DNA of 64,000 nt, from positions 1 to 64,000 of the forward strand of contig NZ_QOIM01000041.1 of assembly GCF_003323735.1 (NCBI RefSeq), given 5' to 3'. Both the position numbers and the translations under genes were made by a program. Shown piece by piece: positions 60,529 to 64,000 of this stretch. Positions within the stretch are counted from its first letter, which is position 1. Every line of letters starts with the position of its first letter. Source of the DNA: Streptomyces reniochalinae (GTDB lineage Bacteria > Actinomycetota > Actinomycetes > Streptomycetales > Streptomycetaceae). The notes under the pieces were generated by a model, which was given only the letters and a program-made list of their open reading frames with translations, was not told the origin of the DNA and did no database searches.

Positions 60529-61347
60529 CTAGGGTTTGAAGCCCAGGCCCGCCCACACGCCGGCCTCGGCCGGGGTGACCATGCCGGGGAGTTGCGGTAC
60601 GTCGTCGGTGTCGAGGTCGAGTCGCCAGTCGCAGGTGGCCGTCAGGCCCGGCTCGACCAGTTCCAGGCCGTCGAAGAACCCGGCGACCTCCTTGTGGCTG
60701 CGCAGCCGCACGCGCATGTTCGCCTGCCGGTACCTGTCGGCGATCAGCCGCATGCCTTCGGGATCGAAGTCCTCGGTGGCGTGCGAGAGGGCGAGTGCGC
60801 TGCCCGAGGGGAACTCTTCCAGCAGCCGGCGGACGAGAGCCTGCGGCTCGTGGGTGTCCTCGATGAAGTGGAAGAGGGCGATCACGGTCAGCGCGACCGG
60901 CTCGGAGAAGTCCAGGGTCTCGCGGGCGCGTTCCAGGATGGCCTCGGGACTGCGGACGTCCGCCTCCACGTACTCGGTGACCCCCTCGGGGGTGCTGGTC
61001 ATCAAGGCGCGCGCGTGGGCGAGCACGATCGGGTCGTTGTCGGAGTAGACGACCCGTGCGGTGGGCTGCTCCTGCTGCGCCACCTGGTGCAGGTTGGGGG
61101 CCGTGGGGATGCCGGTGCCGATGTCGAGGAACTGCCGGACGCCGCGTTCCCGCGCCAGGTGGCGTACCACGCGGTGCATGAAGGCCCGGTTCTGGCGGGC
61201 GGCGATCATCGCGTTGGGGAAGAGCTTCAGTCCTTCGACGGCCACTTCCCGGTCCGGGCTGTAGTTGGTCTTGCCTCCCAGGTAGAAGTCGTACAGCCGC
61301 GCGGTGTGCGGCCGTGTCGCGGTGCCCGGGGGGATCTGCTGGCTCAT
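60529..61347 (-). CDS. SAM-dependent methyltransferase, DUF574 family
   Basis: The 272-residue product has the DUF574 signature at the start: ARLYDFYLGGKTNYSPDRE, then RAFMHRVVRHLARERGVRQF. It continues with LDIGTGIPTAPNLHQVA (SAM motif I) and VYSDNDPIVLAHARAL. This family has dozens of members per Streptomyces genome and its substrates are unknown. It is convergent with the kinase array and divergent from the WXG100 gene. The ATG at 61347 has a GGAGTGACGC-type ribosome site. Confidence 0.93.
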   Translation of the reverse strand: MSQQIPPGTATRPHTARLYDFYLGGKTNYSPDREVAVEGLKLFPNAMIAARQNRAFMHRVVRHLARERGVRQFLDIGTGIPTAPNLHQVAQQEQPTARVVYSDNDPIVLAHARALMTSTPEGVTEYVEADVRSPEAILERARETLDFSEPVALTVIALFHFIEDTHEPQALVRRLLEEFPSGSALALSHATEDFDPEGMRLIADRYRQANMRVRLRSHKEVAGFFDGLELVEPGLTATCDWRLDLDTDDVPQLPGMVTPAEAGVWAGLGFKP

Positions 61348-61548
61348 GCGTCACTCCTGTGAAACCTCACGTGGTCAACCACTGTGCCGCACGCCGTTGT
61401 TGAGCACCAGATCACCGTCCTGCCCGGCTCGCGCGGCGGGCGGTGACGGTGCTGTGGACGCGCTGTGACACGAACGGTGCCCGGGCCGAGGTGATGTGCG
61501 TTACCGTCAAAAAGACGTGTCATAACCGGATAACGGGGAGGGTTCCCG

Positions 61549-61815
61549 ATGGGAATGAACGGTGCCGACCTGGCGCGGCTGCGTGAACTGGCGGGAAAGT
61601 TCGACGGTGACGCGAACCAGCTTCAGGGGCTCATCACCAGCCTCCAGAACGCGTGCGACGAGAGCGGGGGCTACTGGACCGGCGGCAAGGCGCAGCAGTT
61701 CCGCTCCGAGTGGCAGAGCCTCAAGCCGACCTTCGACCGCTTCGTCGAGACGCTGCGGGACGCCGGCCGGGCCGCGCGGACCAACGCGGACAACATCGAC
61801 CACGCCACCAACTGA
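61549..61815 (+). CDS. WXG100-family type VII secretion substrate (EsxA-like)
   Basis: The 88-residue product has two helices joined by the W-x-G turn in YWTGGKAQQF (Trp-Thr-Gly near 43-45), no signal peptide, and a helical tail (ARTNADNIDHATN). GGGGAGGG six bases before the ATG is a strong ribosome site. AT-rich bases at about 61498-61535 may hold the promoter. It would be exported as a dimer by an ESX/T7SS system, to which the convergent EccC-like gene at the window edge probably belongs. Confidence 0.92.
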   Translation: MGMNGADLARLRELAGKFDGDANQLQGLITSLQNACDESGGYWTGGKAQQFRSEWQSLKPTFDRFVETLRDAGRAARTNADNIDHATN

Positions 61816-61837
61816 CCTACGGCCGCGGCGGGTTACC

Positions 61838-61905
61838 GGCCAGGGCCCCGGGCCCTGGCCGCCGCCCCGGCTCCGACGGGCCGCAGCCGCCCCGGCTGCG
61901 GCCCG
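61838..61905 (+). terminator. Two strong hairpins after the WXG100 gene
   Basis: A 23-nt near-perfect palindrome (61838-61860) is followed by a perfect 12-bp stem with a 5-nt loop (61877-61888 with 61894-61905). A weaker GGGGCGC/GCGCCCC stem follows near 61917-61941. Together they are a plausible terminator cluster. Confidence 0.65.
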
Positions 61906-61941
61906 CTGTGGTGCCGGGGCGCGCCGTTGTGCGGCGCCCCG

Positions 61942-62332
61942 CTGTTCTGTGGTGCCTCGCCGCCGGACGGGGCCAGGTGCCTGGTGGAGGCCGGACGTCG
62001 TGCGGGGCCGGGCGCCCGACGGAGGTTTTGCCGCCATGGAGGCCGGCCCGCAGTCGTGCGGAGGCCGGGCGCCGCGTCGCCGCGCGGAGGCGCGCGGAGG
62101 CGCGCGGGCAAGCGCAGCCCCGACAGCGGCGCGGGGCCAGACGCCTGGTGGGCCGCACTTGCGGTGGAGGCCCGCCGTCCGGCGGCGGTAGTAGCCCCGC
62201 CGTCGGGCGGGACGAGACCCCCGGTGGGGACCGTATCGCCAGGCGGAGGTCCGCCGGGCGCCCGAGGCGAGCCCCGTCGCAGAGGGCTCTCGCGACGCCG
62301 CCCCGGGAGCGGGACCCCGCGCACGGGCCCGC
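61942..62332. repeat. GC-rich low-complexity spacer with imperfect direct repeats
   Basis: No gene is supported between the hairpins and the EccC end. The stretch has related segments, for example GGAGGCCGG...GTCGTGCGG...GGCCGGGCGCC at about 61987-62013 and again at about 62040-62078, and further GGAGG/GCCGCC runs to 62330. Open frames here are long only because of extreme GC content. Confidence 0.5.
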
Positions 62333-64000
62333 TCAGGCGTCCGTGACCGCCTGGACCGGCATCATGTCGCCGCTGAGGATCAGCAGCCCGCGGCCCGCCA
62401 CGCCGGAGGCCGCGGCACGGGGCAGCCGGATGTTGAACAGTTCGCCCTCCGCGATGTTCTGCGGCGACAGCAGCAGCCCGCTGCGCGCCCGCCGTGCCTC
62501 CTTGACGAAGCCCCGGTACTGCGAGGTCAGCGAGTCCGTCGTGCCGGCCGCCACGAGCCCGTGCCCGCCGTCGACGCCGCCGCGCACGACCGTCTCCAGG
62601 ACGGAGTCCACCGGCGTGTCGAACACCAGCTCGGCGTCGTCCACGATCACGGCGTACCGTCCGCGCTCGTGGGCCTGTACCAGCAGCTCCTGCAACCGCG
62701 CCGACTCCGCCGTCTCCCGCACCCCGCCGAGCACGCCGGGTTCGCCCTCCAGTTCGCGCAGCGGGGAGCGTTTCGGGGTGACGAGGACGAGGGGCGTCCC
62801 GGCGCGCAGCAGCGAGCGGGCCGCCGCGCACACCGACGTGGAGCGCCCCGACTTGGGCGGACCGGCGATGACGAAGCCGGGGCCGTGCTGCGCGAGGTCG
62901 GCGCCGACCGGAGCGAGTTCGTCCCCGCCCACGCCCACCAGGGCCCACAGCCCGCCCGGCAGTCCGGACTCCGCCGCCAGCGCCAGCGCCTCGGCCGTCG
63001 TGGCGCGGGCCGGGAGCGGGTCCACCCGCATCGGGCGGAGCGCGGGCGAGGTCCTGCCGTACGTGGCGGCGGCCCGCTCGGCGATGCCGCGGACCGCGCC
63101 GACCTGGGCCTGCCCGGCGGGGTCGGGGTCCAGCAGCGCGATCTGGCTTTCCAGCACCCCGTCGTCGCCCGGCCGAAGAGCGCGTCCTGGCGGCAGGTGC
63201 GAGGGAATGTCCCGCGGTGTCATTCCGGCCGTGCTGTAGTCGTTGGGGTCGGCGAGACGCAGGATGAGCCGGTCGCCGAACGACGAGGAGACGGTGCCGG
63301 ACAGGCCGCCACGCCCCGCGGTCATCACGACGCGCAGCCCCACGGAGGGGCCCTCGCGGAAGAGCTGCGTCATGGCGTCGATGAGCTTGCCGTAGTCGTA
63401 CGACTCGTAGGTGGCGGTGTAGCTCTCCCAGCCGTCCAGCAGCAGCACCATCCACGGCAGACGCTCCTCGGGCGAGCCGGCCGCGGCCCGCTGTTCGGCG
63501 ACGTCGGCCGCGCCTGCCTGTGCCAGCAGCTGCTGGCGGCGCACGATCTCCGCCTGCATTCTGCCCAGCAGCCGGGTGAGCCGGTCGGCCTGGTCCCTGG
63601 TGACGACCGCTCCGCAGTGCGGCAGCATCGCCAGCGGAACGAGCGCGTTGGAGCCGCAGTCCACGCCGTAGAGGTGGACGTCGGCGGGGGAGGAGACGTC
63701 GGCGAGGGCGGCGGCGACGGTGCGCAGCGCCGTCGACCGTCCCGAGCGCGGCCCGCCGACCAGCAGGAGGTGATCCCCGTCCACCAGGTCGAGCGTCAGT
63801 GGCGAGCGGTCCTGGCGTGCCGGTACGTCGGTGACGCCGAAGGCGACGGGCGGCACGTCGCCCTGGCGGCCGCCCGCAGGGCGCGGCACGTCGGCGACCG
63901 TCACCAGGTCGGCCAGGGGTTCGAGCCAGGGCCGGTAGGGCGGGTCGAACCGCATGGCCGCGGCGCTCTCACCGAGGGCGGCGACCAGCACCGCCAAGTC
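62333..64000 (-). CDS. eccC: FtsK/SpoIIIE-type ATPase of type VII secretion, EccC-like, C-terminal part
   Basis: The frame is open to the window edge, so the N-terminal part is missing; 555 residues are visible. Two FtsK-type ATPase domains are seen, with P-loops GGPRSGRSTALRT and GPPKSGRSTSVCA. The first has a Walker B-like LPWMVLLLDGWE and GLRVVMTAGR; the second has YAVIVDDAELVF. EccC ATPases are membrane-anchored motors that recognise and drive WXG100 substrates. The convergent WXG100 gene 517 bp away supports the assignment. Confidence 0.9.
   Translation of the reverse strand, partial: DLAVLVAALGESAAAMRFDPPYRPWLEPLADLVTVADVPRPAGGRQGDVPPVAFGVTDVPARQDRSPLTLDLVDGDHLLLVGGPRSGRSTALRTVAAALADVSSPADVHLYGVDCGSNALVPLAMLPHCGAVVTRDQADRLTRLLGRMQAEIVRRQQLLAQAGAADVAEQRAAAGSPEERLPWMVLLLDGWESYTATYESYDYGKLIDAMTQLFREGPSVGLRVVMTAGRGGLSGTVSSSFGDRLILRLADPNDYSTAGMTPRDIPSHLPPGRALRPGDDGVLESQIALLDPDPAGQAQVGAVRGIAERAAATYGRTSPALRPMRVDPLPARATTAEALALAAESGLPGGLWALVGVGGDELAPVGADLAQHGPGFVIAGPPKSGRSTSVCAAARSLLRAGTPLVLVTPKRSPLRELEGEPGVLGGVRETAESARLQELLVQAHERGRYAVIVDDAELVFDTPVDSVLETVVRGGVDGGHGLVAAGTTDSLTSQYRGFVKEARRARSGLLLSPQNIAEGELFNIRLPRAAASGVAGRGLLILSGDMMPVQAVTDA

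Noticed and set aside
61817..62346. Several frames in the spacer after the WXG100 gene
   Set aside because: Low-complexity Arg/Pro/Ala sequence, hairpins and imperfect repeats; no ribosome site or recognisable fold.
1..64000. tRNA or rRNA genes
   Set aside because: No T-loop-type GGTTCGAATCC context or rRNA signature was seen; TTCGAA matches fall inside coding genes.

Overview
The window is high-GC DNA with strong third-position G/C bias, frequent GTG/TTG starts and dense ATGA/GTGA gene overlaps. Together with WXG100/EccC, Scr1/DUF397, SPW-repeat and PQQ-kinase genes this points to Streptomyces or a close relative. It is a chromosomal segment rather than a phage or plasmid. The only mobile DNA seen is the tail of an IS110-type transposase at the left edge.

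Layout. (1) 1-195: transposase remnant. (2) 204-12113: a compact candidate biosynthetic cluster without PKS or NRPS genes. A minus-strand unit holds two DegT/DnrJ-type aminotransferases and a UbiA-type prenyltransferase. A divergent six-gene plus-strand unit holds two Gfo/Idh oxidoreductases, a sugar-phosphate-isomerase-like protein, an M20 hydrolase, an Ldh-type dehydrogenase and an unknown protein. A calerythrin-like EF-hand gene and a nucleotide-sugar dehydrogenase follow. Three of these transcription units carry a rare TTA codon, and I saw no TTA codon in any other gene here. (3) 12.2-18 kb: small unknown proteins, then AlaRS and TsaD genes in an unusual solo pair. (4) 18.2-26.3 kb: PL8 polysaccharide lyase, frameshifted phosphoesterase, P450, decayed cupin/DUF4865 genes and an Scr1/DUF397 regulator pair. 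(5) 26.4-42.5 kb: an energy and stress block with a pyruvate-oxidase-like enzyme, enolase-superfamily enzyme, giant FAD/Fe-S dehydrogenase, CtaD-CtaF, QcrB, DUF2231-Rieske, KatE catalase, SDR, CDGSH protein and methyltransferase. (6) 42.7-49.1 kb: a seven-gene operon for a group 1h-like [NiFe] hydrogenase. (7) 49.2-61.3 kb: YihY protein, SPW protein, then four tandem kinase-fold membrane proteins with PQQ-type propellers (two look catalytically dead, two active) and a DUF574 methyltransferase. (8) 61.5-64 kb: WXG100 protein and the C-terminal part of an EccC-like ATPase, which runs off the window.

How the parts may work together. Cluster 2 looks like a pathway for an aminated keto-sugar or cyclitol that may be prenylated or lipid-linked. 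Blocks 5 and 6 suggest respiration on lactate-like acids and trace H2 during starvation or sporulation, using spare oxidase and cytochrome b subunits with oxidative-stress protection. Blocks 7 and 8 suggest envelope sensing next to a type VII secretion locus. All functions are read from motifs and family knowledge; no database search was possible.
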